Positions 36,140 through 46,980 of a stretch of 64,000 nucleotides of DNA are shown here, one piece after another. Origin of the DNA: Apodemus sylvaticus (taxonomy: Eukaryota; Chordata; Mammalia; Rodentia; Muridae); NCBI RefSeq assembly GCF_947179515.1, contig NC_067495.1, positions 89,153,861 through 89,217,860 on the forward strand. Reading direction: 5' to 3'. The notes beneath the pieces are model-generated. The model saw nothing but the letters and a program-made list of their open reading frames with translations, searched no databases and was not told the DNA's origin. The translations under genes and the position numbers were made by a program. Every line of letters begins with the position of its first letter. Within the stretch, counting starts at the first letter, position 1.

Positions 36140-36950
36140 AAAAGTATTGGATATTTTATTTATTTACATTTCAAATATTATCTACCTTCCAGGTTTCCCC
36201 TCTGAAAATCCCCTATCCCCTCTTCCCTCTCCCTGCTTCTCTGAGGGTGTTCCCCCCACCTACCCACCCACTCCTGCCTTCCAGCCCTCACATTCCCCTA
36301 CACAGTGGCATTGAGCCTTCACAGGACCAAGGGTCTTCTCGCTCATTGATTCCAGATAAGGCCATCCTCTGCTACATATGCAGCTGGAGCCATGGGTTCC
36401 TCCATGTGTATGTACTCTTTGATTGGTGATTTAGTCCCAGGGAGCTCTGGGGTGTCTGGTTGTTTGTAATTGTTGTCCTTCCTATGGGTGCAAACCCCTT
36501 CAGCTCCTTCAGTCCTTCCCATAACTCCTCCTTTGGGGTTCCTATGCTCAGTCCAATCATTGGTTGCAAGCATCTGCATCTGTATTGGTACAGCTCTGTC
36601 ACAACCTCTCAGGAGACATCCATATCAGGTTCCTATCAGCATGCACTTCTTGATACCATTAATAGGGACTGGGTTTGTTGGTTGTATATAACATGGATCC
36701 CCAGATGGGGCAGTTTCTGGATGGCCTTTACTTCAGTCTCTGCTCTACTCTTTGTCTTTGTATATCCTTTAGACAGGAGTAATTCTGGGTTAAAAATTTG
36801 AGAAGGGTAGGTAACCCCATTGCTCAACCAGGAGCTGTGCCTAACTTCTGGATATAGTCTCTACAGGTTCTCTCTGCTCTTTGTGAGTTATTTCAGCTAA
36901 TATCATCCCCATTGCATCCTGGGATCCTCTTACTTTGTGGCATTAGAGTC
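36140..36950 (-). mobile_element. L1 3'UTR fragment (same family as 26,270-27,385)
   Basis: The reverse complement carries GGATGATATTAGCTG, GAACCTGTAGAGACTATATC-like spacing, CTAAAGGATATACAAAGACA, GCAACCAATGATTGGACTGAG, CATATGTAGCAGAGGATGG, and the 3' end ATTTGAAATGTAAATAAATA followed by TATCCAATAC. It lacks a pure A tail and no TSD was found. ORFs on both strands across it are not genes. Confidence 0.8.
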
Positions 36951-36959
36951 TTTTACAAA

Positions 36960-38057
36960 CTGCACATCACAATTTTTTTTTTTTTTGGCCAATCTCATAT
37001 AGGGTATGATTGATTTCAGATTGCTATTACAACCAAGAATAAGCACACCATCTACTCATTACCCTTTATGATTCATACGCATTTAGCAAATGTTTCTACC
37101 TCTTCTTTTGGTGAAGTGTTAGAGTGGTCTGCTTTGCATAACTCTTTAAGTTGCTGATACAATTAGAATCCAGAATCCCATCATAAATTCTTTCTCCAGT
37201 AAATAAAGACTATTAACAGATATGATATGTTTTAGCTCCATTTTTATCAGTTATTCAATTGTAACAGTTATATTGCTATTTATGACAGGAGAAATAGGAT
37301 TTTTAGATTATTAGAATTGTTAACTTGTTTGGACTTTACCTACAAATTCATTCTTGATTGACTCTTTCAAGTAGAAAACATCCTTTATGATTTTTACCTA
37401 AAAGAATACCTGGAAATGTTTAGTGCTTAAAGTGGTAGTTGGTAGGAAGTGAAACCACATGAAAAATGAAAAATTGTTGATTTTTATATAGATGTATGTA
37501 GACCCCCTTGACTATAGCATGCAAAAATTTTAGGAGCTATCAGTAGACTCTTTGTAAATCAACAATATGGAAGTAGCAAATGCAAAAACTCAACTCAAAA
37601 GTTTAAGAGTTCACATTTTCACAAACATTCCTGAGATTTGCTATGATGCTGTCTCAATTCAGTGTTCATGCATGACTCTTACTTTATATGTAGTTGTGAT
37701 TTATATACTAGCTTGAAGTCATTATTTGACTTGCATCTCTATCACATTTTTCATATTAATATAGCATCCTTTAGAGAATCATATGTTATGAGAAACATTA
37801 TATATATCAAATATTTCAATATTCCCAAACAATTAATTTGGACCCTTGGCTTTTGAAGGTAAGAGTACATACACATTATAGTTCAATATGTTCCTCACTT
37901 AATATAGCATAGGATTAGTTTAGATAAGATTTCAGACTACAGAGACATCTAGAAAATTCAGTAGAGGTGAGGCACAAATATGCTAGTGAGAAAGTAGAAC
38001 ATAAAATTTTGTAAGGTAAAAGAAAATGTAGAATGTCAGTAATTGAAATAACAAAAA
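36960..38057. other. AT-rich single-copy-looking DNA
   Basis: A T16-like run at about 36,971-36,986, then nothing recognised. Confidence 0.4.
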
Positions 38058-38420
38058 CCTTTGTCATCTGTATGACTAGCAGAATTAATATCTAGAATAA
38101 AATAATCTAAAAACCTAAACATTAAGAACACAAAACATTCCACCAAAAATGGATTTTGGATCTGAATAAAGAGTTCACAAATGAAATACAAATAACTATC
38201 AAACACTTTAAAAATTAACCAACATCATTGCCAACCAGTTAAACATAAATAAAAACTGCCTTGAGATTCCATTTCTCTGCAGGTCGAATAGCTACTATCA
38301 AGAAAATAAATGACAACAAATGTTAGTGAAGATGCAAGGACAGAGGAATGTTTATTTACTAATAATGGGTGTGTGAACTGGTATTCTTACTATGAAATTC
38401 AGTGTGGAAATTATAAAAAA
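38058..38420 (+). mobile_element. Old L1 ORF2 fragment
   Basis: Segments TTAATATCTAGAATAAAATAATC, GAATAAAGAGTTCACAAATG, AACATCATTGCCAACC, ATAAAAACTGCCTTGAGATTCC and AAATGACAACAAATGTTAGTG parallel the C-terminal ORF2 of the younger copies in the same order (ISNIYKEL, EFSPEE, CSTSLV, KTTLRFH, GDSRCW). Frames are lost. The homology stops at the GGAAATTATAAAAAAAG point, where the polypurine tract begins. Confidence 0.65.
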
Positions 38421-38432
38421 AGAATGAAAAGC

Positions 38433-38508
<76 letters not shown>

Positions 38509-38678
38509 AGGAAGGAAGGAAGGAAGGAAGGAAGGAAGGAAGGAAGGAAGGAAGGAAGGGAGGGAGGGAGGGAGGGAGGAAGAAAGGAAGGAAGGAAGGA
38601 AGAAAGGAAAGAAGGAAGGAAGGAAGGAAGGAAGGAAGGAAGGAAGGAAGGAAGGAAGGAAGGAAGGAAAAAAGGAGA
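38433..38678. repeat. Polypurine (GAAA)n-(GGAA)n-(GGGA)n tract
   Basis: 246 uninterrupted purines. GAAA grades into GGAA, a short GGGA block at about 38,556-38,578, then GGAA/GAAA again. Long ORFs in it are artefacts. Confidence 0.98.
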
Positions 38679-39082
38679 TATACCAAAAGTGGTTATACCA
38701 ATTTTAGTTTAGACCAAAGGATGGTATGTTCTACAACAGAGGTATTTTCACATCCATGTTCATTGCTACTCTACTCACGATAACTAGGAAATTGAATCAG
38801 CCAAGATTGTTTCTACTGATGAATAGTTATTGGGTTTTTTTGTTTTTTTGATTCTTTTGACCAGTCTGGTATTATTCATGACCTACTCTAGACTATAACC
38901 AATTAATTAGAATTTTTGAAAATTTTGTTAATTTAATTTATCCTATGTTCTATGTAATAATTTAAAGATATGATAATGTGAAATGTAACTGAACACTATA
39001 GTTCTGTACTCTTCAAAAGTATTTTTCATGCTAGAATATTTGCATTCTTATATATATTCTAGAAAATATAATATTCAACTAA

Positions 39083-39566
39083 TTTTTTAATTTTATTTAA
39101 TATTTTTTTTAAATCTAGATTTTATTTTCCTCCCAGTCTACCCTCTGACTGTTCCACATCCCAAACCTCTTGCCCACTGCCCCTGTCTCCATGAGGATAT
39201 CCCCACCTCACCACACTAGAGCTCCCCACACCCTGGGGTCTCCAGTCTCTTGAGGGTTAGGTGCATCTTCTCTGACTGAACACAGACCCAGCAGTCCTCT
39301 ACTGTATATGTGTTGGGGGCTTCATATCAGCTGGTGTATGCTTCCTGTTTGGTGGGCCGGTGTCTGAGAGATCTCTGTGGTCCAGATTAATTGAGACTGC
39401 TGGTCCTCCCACAGGATTGCCCTTCTCCTGAGCTTCTTCTAGTCTTTCCCTAACTCAACCACAGTGGTCAGCAGTTTCTGTCCATTGGTTGGGTACAAAT
39501 ATCTGCATCTGACACTTTGAGCTGCTTGTTGGGACTTTTGGAGGGCAGTCATGATATTCCTTCACC
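39083..39566 (-). mobile_element. Lx-type L1 3'UTR insertion with 12-bp TSD
   Basis: On the minus strand the element is a 3'UTR-only fragment with CCCAACCAATGGACAGAAAC, GGACCAGCAGTCTCAATTAA, GACTGGAGACCCCAG and GGAACAGTCAGAGGG. It is flanked by a perfect repeat ATATTCAACTAA at 39,071-39,082 and 39,567-39,578. The T-rich end lies on the left, as expected for this orientation. It shares its type with 52,466-53,163. Confidence 0.85.
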
Positions 39567-39578
39567 ATATTCAACTAA

Positions 39579-40134
39579 ATTTAAAGAAATAAAACATTTT
39601 TCACTATGTTTTTCTCCCTGTTGTTGTATTTATTTATCTGTTTCATCTGTTTTATTTTGAGTCTATAGTCTACTTCCATTGTGCACATATATAGCTTTTA
39701 ATTGTGAAGTTCATGATTTATAATTTTATGATCTTTGATTTAAATTTTGTTATGAAAATTTCCCACTTGATTAATTGTTTTATTTCAGTATAGTACTTAA
39801 TGGTCTTTTGCTTCTTTAGCAGGGACTTACCATATTTACTTAGTGAATATTGTTCGGTAATTTGTTATCTTTTTAAATTTTACAAATAACATTTCAAAGT
39901 ATGCTTGCAAAACCACTTGTTGACTATATATATAATTCCTTTAGGATAAGTATATTTAAGCTGGCACAGGTTAGTAATGAATATAAACATATTTTCTTCA
40001 AGAGAGAATATTAATTCCTGTTTCTCAAATTATGAATATCAATGTATGTTTCTATAACTTTAGTGGTAGCAAATATAACTTCCTGAAACACTTTGTATTA
40101 TGATATATTAAAATTTTATTGAAATGCATTTTTT
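39579..40134. other. No recognised feature
   Basis: AT-rich, no ORF of interest. Confidence 0.4.
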
Positions 40135-40648
40135 TGAATAGCCTCTAAATTGTGTGTTTTTGCTCGTGTGTCTATATGTGTGTGTGCATGGTTGTGTGTT
40201 TTTATATATGTGCTTACATACACATATGAATGACTTGTATATGAAGAGCAGAGGATACCTTCCAATGTTATTCTTCTCTCCCTGAACCTGTAGCTTACTT
40301 ATCCAATTGACATAGGATTCTATGCCGGGCGGTGGTGGCATACACCTGTAATCCCAGCACTCTGGGAAGCAGAGGCAGGCAGATTTCTGAGTTTGAGGCC
40401 AGATTGGTCTACAGAGTGAGTTCCAGGACAGCCAGTGCTATACAGAGAAACCCTGTGTTGAAAAAAACAAATCCAAAACAAAACAAAACAAAACAAATAA
40501 ACAAAAAGCCCAAACAAACAAAAAAGAAATAGGATCTTTCTTTCTCTACCTCTCCAGAGTTAGTGTTACAAGTAGGAACCAAATTTGGGTCCTCATGTTT
40601 ACATTTCAAACATTTTACTACTCAGACCATCTCTCTGACCCATAGCCT
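40135..40648 (-). mobile_element. Old composite SINE (tRNA-like head plus B1-like body), split by a younger B1
   Basis: On the minus strand the head at 40,648-40,555 reads GTCAGAGAGATGGTCTGAG...AACATGAGGACCCAAATTTGG. The B1-like middle follows, with TTGTAACACTAACTCTGGAGAG and GAAAGATCC. After the B1 interruption the element resumes at about 40,320 with CAATTGG...GCTACAGGTTCAGGGAGAG and GGAAGGTATCCTCTGCTCTTC, ending in CA-rich DNA. The layout fits the rodent B4-like composite SINEs. Name uncertain. Confidence 0.6.
40324..40529 (+). mobile_element. Young B1 SINE nested in the older SINE
   Basis: Well-preserved body from GCCGGGCGGTGGTGGC through GTAATCCCAGCACTCTGGGA to GAGAAACCCTGTG at about 40,459, then an A-rich tail with CAAAA units. 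A short repeat ATAGGAT flanks it (40,312-40,318 and 40,529-40,535) and is taken as the TSD. The first six body bases are complete, so it is not 5'-truncated. Confidence 0.95.
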
Positions 40649-40890
40649 TTGACATTTAATTCTTACTAGTTTATGAACCATTTAATTGTTGTTTGATAAA
40701 GTGTCTCACCCTGTATTCTAGGTTGAGATGTACTCATTATTGGCCATTTAATTTTCTTGGCAGTTGCATTGTCTTTTCTGTCAACAATTTTTTGGGCTGT
40801 TCATCTGTTATTGAAACCTAAAAGCTCTTTTCGCATTAAGGATTCTGACAATAAACTAGAAAGCATTCTACATGCAGGTTAGAAATCCAA

Positions 40891-41300
40891 GGACTGAGCT
40901 GAGCACGGGGTCCTCAATGGAAGAGTTGGAGAAAGGACTGAAGAAGCTCAAAATTTTTCAATCCTATAAGAAGAACAACAATATCAGCCAGTCAGACTAC
41001 CCAGAACTCCCAGGGACCAACCAACCAAAGAGTACACATGGAGGCAACCATGACTCCAGAGGCATATGTAGCAGAGGATGGCCTTGTCAGGAATCAACGG
41101 GAGGAGAGGGCCTTGAACCTGTGAACGCTCAATGCCTCAGTGAAGGGGGATGCCAGGTTGGGGAGACAGGAGTGGATCTTGGGGTGGGTAACACCCTCAC
41201 AGAAGCAGGAAGAGGGAGGATGGGATAGGGGACTTCCTGATGGGAAACCAGGAAAGGAGATAACATTTGTGACGTAAATAAATAAAATATTCAATAAAAA
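40891..41300 (+). mobile_element. L1 3'UTR-only insertion with perfect 10-bp TSD
   Basis: Same 3'UTR family as 26,270-27,385, starting at GGACTGAGCTGAGCACGG and ending with AACATTTGTGACGTAAATAAA and an A tail. AGAAATCCAA lies at 40,881-40,890 and 41,301-41,310. The 410-bp insert is therefore a severely 5'-truncated L1 and not an eroded longer one. The 118-codon ORF within it is not a gene. Confidence 0.88.
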
Positions 41301-41310
41301 AGAAATCCAA

Positions 41311-43143
41311 TCCAAAAATATTGCACATTTATTTGCTTTGGTTTATGACTTGTTTTGCAATTTTGTAAACTGAGTTACAAATCTCTATTTCCATGTCACA
41401 TTTTGAGGATTTTAGCTATACATTTTTATGTGCTGTGCACACTTACTCATAGACAAAGATCAGAGACAAGATCTCAAAGTATATTTGTACATACATATGC
41501 ATTGTTGTTATGTTTTATGTATGTTTTATTACAATATTTATTCATATCAATGAAGACTTCAAAACTAATCTTTGCCAGTATGAGTTTTTGTTAGAAGACA
41601 TTGCAATTCGGTAAAGTAGTTTCATATAAAGCAAAGGATCAGCAGATGTACTATGCGGAAATAAAACTAGAGCACTGATAAGTAGATGCATATTGTACTT
41701 TGCTATGATTTCCTGAAAAACCTTATATCAAATTCATGACTGGAGCTGAACTACATGTTGTGTCCATTGTCAGACATTATTTTCCAAAAAGGATATCTAA
41801 TAACTTTATGGCCATGTGTGCAGAAGAATAATTGCAGGCCTTTGGGGGCTTCCTCCCCCTAGACTTTTCAATATTGAGTGTCTTGCTTTGAGATTGTAAA
41901 TCTGCCCATGCAACTTGCATTTTTGGAGGGTGCAAGTGAACTGAGAAGCAATGGGAAGGATTAGTGGACTGCTCTCTCTTCCTGTGCGATAATGGGATGT
42001 AAGTTCTATCCACAGACTCCTGAAGAATAATGATCTTACAAGATGAAAAGAAAGTACATCATAAGGGTTTGCATACATACACCCATTCATGAATGCAAAC
42101 ATAAATATTAATAACAAACTTGTGCTACTACCCTCATTCTCAAATGATTTGAAAAGGTCAAACCATGTTTAAATGTGGTATAAAATCAAGTTGTTTTAAG
42201 TTGCAAAAAAATTACATAATGTAACTATCATGACTGAAAATTCCTAAGTGATTTGTATGTTATCATATTCTCAGTCATAATCTGTTCACAATCACCAATT
42301 CTATCAGGCAAAGAAGTCTGGGAGAAGAAATTAATAGGAGTGTACAGCTTAAGGTATAGCATAGTAGTAAGATTTAAGAAGGATCCTTACATCATTCTCC
42401 TGCCTCAGATTATCTGTAAAATCCTCTATGATTAGGAATAATTCAGTATGGGTGAACAATAATACTATATGTGCTATATGACATTAAATTCCATTATGGG
42501 ATGAGGAATGACCCATAAAAAGACATGACAGTACCAGAAAAACTTTATTACAGACTTAACAATATTTTAGAGACCAGATAGATGTATATTTAACTCTTTA
42601 GACAATATAAATATCTAGGTAGCATAAGTGATACGACCAGGGGTTTGGAGGAATCAGTTCTTCTTATCTTTGCTTTCTGTTATAAAATGATAGTTACATA
42701 ACTAAAAACCTAACAGCAACCAATTTAACTCAAAGTGATGAGTCATTCATGCAGTTCATGAGCTCTTAGTTACAGCATTTTCTTTCTTAAATCATGTGTG
42801 AAAGCCTCAAAATGGAAGAGATTTTATGTTTACAGGAGAGTAAACTGAGCCCCAAAGGAACCATGACTTATAAAAAGCCAATTTTGCGGTATAGTAAGGT
42901 GGCTTGAACTCTGAATTTCTAAAACCCAAGCCACTGATTTCCTACCTACCACCATGTTTCCCATCAGTATGCTAGATGTTTTAGAGCTGGTTAACATTTA
43001 ATATCAGAACATGTCAAAATTGTCAGAAGTCACATATCCAAGGTTTCTTGTTTCTTATTTCTTATGAATTCTTTGTTTATATTTTTAATACATGTTTTTT
43101 TATAAATTATTTATTTCTCTTATTCTGTTATCTTTTCAAATTT
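41311..43143. other. AT-rich single-copy-looking DNA
   Basis: No repeat family, gene or RNA recognised. Confidence 0.45.
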
Positions 43144-43168
43144 CACACACAACACACACACACACACA
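43144..43168. repeat. (CA)n microsatellite
   Basis: Short, once interrupted CA array. Confidence 0.9.
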
Positions 43169-43654
43169 GTGGGTGGGGCACAATAGAGGGAAGAAGAGGA
43201 GACTGAGAGAGGGAGAATTTTAGATGAACTACACGAATTAATTCTGTAGATGGTAAATTAAGATTTCTTTGTAACCATGGTTGAATTTTCTGGAAGCTAA
43301 TAATTGTCTAGACCAGTTTACTTTCAACTAAGATTAAGAAGGTGATTTTCCAGAAGCACACAGCTGGATGATCATTGTATTCCCAGTTATAAATTGCCAG
43401 GTTATGAATTAAAGGCCAGGTGATTCCTACAACGTAATGAGTAGTGTAAGCACTTCTACCCCAATGTTTTTGGTCCCCACTGCATGTTAGGGCTTCAGTT
43501 CCCTACTTGACGATGTTTTTATCTTGCCAAGGATATTATTTTCTTGTACTTTATTTGTTTGGATGGGAAAGAAGAGAAACTATTAAGTCAAATTCAGTTC
43601 CTTCTCCCATAGTGCACAAATTGAGGTCGAATATGTTATTTTTAAGTTTTATTA

Positions 43655-43857
43655 ATTTTAATGTGAATTTATGAGTTCCTGCCTTGCAATTTTTCCTTTG
43701 CAAGTACCACATGAGTGTTTGGTACACAAGAGGACCGGATGAAAGCTTCAGATCCTCTGAAACTGGGGTTTCAAACTCTAGTAAGCAACCCTGTGCGTGT
43801 TGGGAACTGAATGTGGGACCTCTTCACTCTTCATCATGGGACCATCTCTCCAGTTTT
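43655..43857 (-). mobile_element. B2/B3-family SINE
   Basis: The reverse complement begins AACTGGAGAGATGGTCCCATG and has GAAGAGGTCCCACATTCAGTT, CCCAACACGCACAGG and GAGGATCTGAAGC before an AT-rich end. Diverged but ordered like B2/B3. Confidence 0.7.
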
Positions 43858-43898
43858 CCCTATCAATTCATTTACTTTTAAAGTTTATATATATAAAA

Positions 43899-43926
43899 TA
43901 AAGTTTATATATATATATAAACTTTA
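43899..43926. repeat. 28-bp perfect palindrome inside a larger inverted repeat
   Basis: 43,899-43,926 reads the same on both strands (TAAAGTTTATATAT...). A further copy of TTTTAAAGTTTATATATAT at 43,876-43,894 is the exact complement of 43,911-43,929, so two alternative hairpins are possible. Confidence 0.9.
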
Positions 43927-44182
43927 AAATATATGGATATATGTTTATGTGTACAATAAAAAAATATGTGCATCATGTGCTGATGAAAGACAGAAAGAGG
44001 CATAGAATACCTGTAACTATAGTCAGAGGTGAATGAGAGTTGGGATCTTGGAACTGAGAAGCAACTTCATTTTCCACAAGAGCAGTAAGTGTTCTAAACC
44101 ACCAAAGACTCTCTCTAATACAAAACAATTTGAAAGAACCATGTTACGTTCTCTTTAGGAATTCTTATATAAAATGTACTAT

Positions 44183-44346
44183 GTCAGCAGCTGGTGAGAT
44201 GACTGAGCAGATAGATACTCTTGCCACAGAAGCCTAGAGCCCAGATTTTGATTCTTAGAAGACAAAGTAGAAGGCATTAACTCCAGAAAGCTGTATACTT
44301 GTGTGCCATGGAATATACAAACTTCCACCAACACACACCATACTCT
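44183..44346 (+). mobile_element. B3-type SINE followed by (TAA)n
   Basis: CAGCTGGTGAGATGACTGAGC, ATACTCTTGCCACAGAAGCC, AACTCCAGAAAGCTGTATAC and GTGTGCCATGGAATATAC follow the B3 body. TAA units at about 44,347-44,377 act as its tail. Confidence 0.65.
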
Positions 44347-44399
44347 TTAATAATAATAATAATAATAATAATAATACCAATATTATTAATAATAATAGA

Positions 44400-44968
44400 T
44401 TTTTAAAATATTATTTCAGGATAGTCTTCAAAATATCAACATTAATATCAAAAGAAAATAAGCAAGTTCAAAAGATGGGCTCAGACACCATAATGGAATA
44501 TGTATTGTTCTTTTATCAGTTCACATAAAGAGTATTATCAGTTATGTTGATTTTAATAAAAATATCACTGAAGTTAATAAAAAGATTTTTCTTGCTTGAA
44601 ATCACGAGTTGACCATAATATTCAGTGTAAGATTGTTAGAATAGTCAGGTAAAACAATTGTGACAGTAATAAAGGTGAGATCCAAGTGTCTGGATTTAAT
44701 AAAAGAACAAAAAAATTTCTATTTGTGAATTTCTCTAAAGATGTAGAAGAAATTATAAAATTATTAATCATATTCAAGTATCCTGGTAGCCATGTGAGAG
44801 AGGCTAGAAAAATTTTTGTAGGCAATGTACATACCTTCATTTTACAATATGGCTAAAATCCAGTAACATTAAATAATTTCATAGTAAGTATGGTAGAATT
44901 TAAGTCCTCTGGATTTATAGAATCATTGTATTTTAATTAAATAATTGCCAGAATCAATAGTTGTCAAA
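44400..44968. other. No recognised feature
   Basis: AT-rich, no gene seen. Confidence 0.4.
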
Positions 44969-44969
44969 T

Positions 44970-45060
44970 TTTAATCAGGCATCATGGTACATGTCTAATT
45001 CTAGTGTTCTATAGGAAGAGGCAGGAGGGCTTTGAGTTCAAAGAAAACCTGAGGCACATA
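44970..45060 (+). mobile_element. Degenerate B1 fragment
   Basis: CAGGCATCATGGTACATGTC, GTGTTCTATAGGAAGAGGCAGGAGG and TTGAGTTCAAAGAAAACCTG follow the first two thirds of B1. Confidence 0.5.
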
Positions 45061-45194
45061 ATATTTCAAAATGAAATTTTCATGTTCTAATTGCCAAATC
45101 ATTCTCAAACTTAAATCACAGTGCTTTGTGTAGGATTTCTGTTTAACAAAATTTATAACTTCAGCAGTAAGCTATGATATATGATTATAATGTT

Positions 45195-45435
45195 TGTATA
45201 TTTGGTCCCAAGTGGGTGGAACTGCTTGGGAAGCATTAGGAGATGTGGTCTCCTAAGGAGAGGTGTGTCACTGTGTGTGCCTCTCTTTCTCTACTTCACA
45301 GTTGTGGATCAAGATGCATGTTCTTGGTTGTTCTTTTGTTCTGCTATCATGGATTCTAACCCTTTGAAACTAGTATTTGTATTAAACACTGTATCTTATA
45401 AGTTGCTCTGGCAGTGTGTTTTCTCACAGGACTAG
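45195..45435 (+). mobile_element. RMER1-like rodent repeat
   Basis: GGTCCCAAGTGGGTGGAAC, TTAGGAGATGTGGTCTCC, GTGTGTCACTGTG, GGATCAAGATGCATG, ATCATGGATTCTAACCC, TATAAGTTGCTCTGG and TTTTCTCACAGGA occur in the order I recall for RMER1/ORR1-like sequences. The choice between these families is from memory only. Confidence 0.5.
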
Positions 45436-45544
45436 AAAATTACCTAAAGTTGTGATACAAATAGAGAAAACTAGAAAGTATAAATGAAGAGGGAAGGGTG
45501 GGAAAAATTGAAGGAGCAAGTAAAGAAAGAAATGATAAATGACT

Positions 45545-45742
45545 TTACCCAAAACAATTTTAATGATTTATTTATTATGTGCCATGTTTTGCCTACATGT
45601 ATGTTTCTGTGGGAGTGTTGTATTCCCTAGCGCTGGAGTTATAGAAAGCTGTAAGCTCCTATGTAGGTTTTGGGACTTGAATCAAAGTCCCTTGGAAGAG
45701 CAGCCAGTGCTCTTAATCAATGAACTATCTATACACCCTTGA
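45545..45742 (-). mobile_element. B2/B3-family SINE
   Basis: Reverse complement: GATTAAGAGCACTGGCTGCTC, TTCCAAGGGACTTTGATTC, ATAACTCCAGCGCTAGGGAA, ACATACATGTAGGCAAAACA and a AATAAATAAATC tail. Clear B2/B3 layout. Confidence 0.85.
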
Positions 45743-46930
45743 TTTCTTTCCTTTTAAGAATAAGTCTCAGACAAAAATTACTTCAAACTCATTATAACAT
45801 TGAGAATAATCTAATACCTTTAAGTTTGTTATATTTTATTAATTTATATTGTTGACAACTTCCTACATATATATGACACATTCTAGCTCAACTTAGCCCT
45901 TCAACCTCTCTTATTTATCAAACTTCTGTTGTCATGAACAATCGCCTCTTCTTCCTACCAATTCATTGATTCATTTTTTATATTTTTGCTGGTTTTCTGT
46001 TTTGATTTGTGATCCACTGAGTTTCATTGGGAATTTCCCTGCTTGTAAAGTCCAAGTGCTGGAATAACCAACATTTGTATCTTAGTTTTGTTATTTCAAA
46101 TTTTACTTATATAGATTACACATCAGAAATATAGTTTGACATGTACATATTTGTGAATATACGCTATGCATCAGTCAAGTGATTAGTGGTGTCATTTTAA
46201 TACTACAACAAAATGTATCTAAATATTTATATATTGTGATAGAAAGTATGCATGCAATATAATTTTCCTGAAATCACTTGTGTCAAGTGCTTTCTTTTAA
46301 TATTTTAATATTTATTCCAAGAATATGACATATGTTTTTAAGCATTCTATTAAGCATTCAAAGCATTCCAAAATATTAAGCAAGTTCTCTTTTTTATTTG
46401 GAAAATTTCTGGGATTAGAAAGGTTTCTCTTAGAAGAAACAATGTTTGCACATAATTATTTGGCTTCCTCTAGTGCTTCAAAATGCCCTGATGACTATGG
46501 ATATTATCCAATCTACACCTTAGATGTTAGAAATCTTGAAGAGTTTGTTTTCAGTTATCAAGTTATTCTAAATTTTTTACTTTGGGAATGAAAACTACTT
46601 GTATATATGAAATATGAATATTTATTTAAAAGCAGTATCTGAAATAAATAGCCACTTATATGAAATTTTAGCAGCACTAAGCCAGTCTAAGAAATTGAAT
46701 GACTATCTTTCTATATCTTTCCTCAAAGGGAAGCATTGATTTGATTCCCATGGAGGTAACCTGAAAAAATGGAAAATTGATCGCTTTTCTTCTCTTATGA
46801 TTAAAATTAAAATTTGCTCATTTGTAGAAGCTAATTCATGTATCTTATAGTATAAATATTAATATTAAAATTTATACTTTATTAAGTTTTTAAATCAAAC
46901 TTTTTATAAAGACACGGATCCTCTGGGGTT
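45743..46930. other. AT-rich single-copy-looking DNA
   Basis: An 88-codon ORF at 46,325-46,591 has no recognisable domain. Nothing else seen. Confidence 0.4.
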
Positions 46931-46955
46931 TTTTTTTTGTTTGTTTGTTTGTTTT
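46929..46955. repeat. T-run with (GTTT)n
   Basis: Ten T followed by four GTTT units, then a 22-bp stretch (46,959-46,980) that matches the CTTCAGTCTCTGCTC part of the L1 3'UTR at about 36,732. Confidence 0.85.
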
Positions 46956-46980
46956 TCTTCAGTCTCTGCTCCACACTTTT

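Noticed and set aside
38310..38783. 157-codon ORF with Lys/Glu/Gly repeats
   Set aside because: Same artefact: it starts in a worn L1 ORF2 and runs through a purine tract.
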